64,000 nucleotides of DNA from the NCBI RefSeq assembly GCF_900497805.2, contig NW_020954615.1:12222856-12286855 (forward strand). The letters run 5' to 3'. Position numbers and translations under genes: made by a program. The stretch is from Vombatus ursinus (taxonomy: Eukaryota > Chordata > Mammalia > Diprotodontia > Vombatidae). Below the pieces are notes generated by a model that did not search any database, was not told where the DNA came from, and saw nothing but the letters and a program-made list of their open reading frames with translations. How positions within the stretch are numbered: the stretch's first letter is position 1; every line of letters starts with the position of its first letter. Positions 63,973 through 64,000 of the stretch are shown one piece after another.

Positions 63973-64000
63973 CCAACTCTGAATTGAATGAGGCTAGGAC

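Overview
This 64 kb window looks like an intergenic or intronic stretch of a marsupial nuclear genome. The main evidence is three kinds of tRNA-derived CORE-SINE. The first is a short A-tailed type whose head reads ggggcagctaggtgg. The second is a long type ending in a segment around caaaccactccagtatc. The third is a MIR-tailed type ending near aggtgcttaataaat. They sit among LINE-2 (L2), LINE-3/CR1 (L3), LINE-1 (L1) and MIR remnants, in a pattern typical of opossum and Australian marsupial genomes. Species cannot be decided from the sequence alone.

I find no complete protein-coding gene, no rRNA, no functional tRNA, no CRISPR array, and no recognisable gag, pol or env reading frame. The long open frames are LINE fragments or translations of simple repeats.

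Layout. 0-3.5 kb: an old antisense L2 split by a 5'-truncated L1, itself carrying two SINEs. 4.7-9.5 kb: MIR/SINE clusters, an L1 3' end and L3 pieces. 9.5-10.2 kb: AT-rich unique DNA. 10.3-15 kb: L3 copies in both orientations and an L2 split by a SINE. 17-19.7 kb: a 451-bp sequence present twice (about 96.5% identical) around an antisense L2. 20-22.6 kb: one L2 interrupted by a SINE, an L1, a second L1 inside the first, and another SINE. 23.5-27.7 kb: simple repeats, L2 and LTR-like unclassified DNA. 28.1-29.1 kb: repeat-poor DNA. 29-37 kb: L2, MIR, L1 and a candidate small exon at 36114-36172. 37-48.5 kb: mainly L2 with large microsatellites and a 10-base assembly gap at 40235-40244. 48.5-54.3 kb: unique blocks, a second candidate exon at 51112-51167, and L2/MIR. 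54.3-64 kb: unclassified repeats, MIRs, L2 and a long L3.

Nothing here amounts to a cooperating gene system. The observations most worth checking are the 451-bp recent duplication, a perfect 63-bp inverted pair 3.2 kb apart (33970-34032 and 37216-37278), two small open segments with good splice signals, a repeat family joining a CCAAT/TATA-like head to an L2-type tail, and several repeat-free AT-rich blocks that may be conserved noncoding elements. Repeat boundaries were read by eye and are usually good to within 10-30 bases. Where target-site duplications are named, boundaries are near base-exact.
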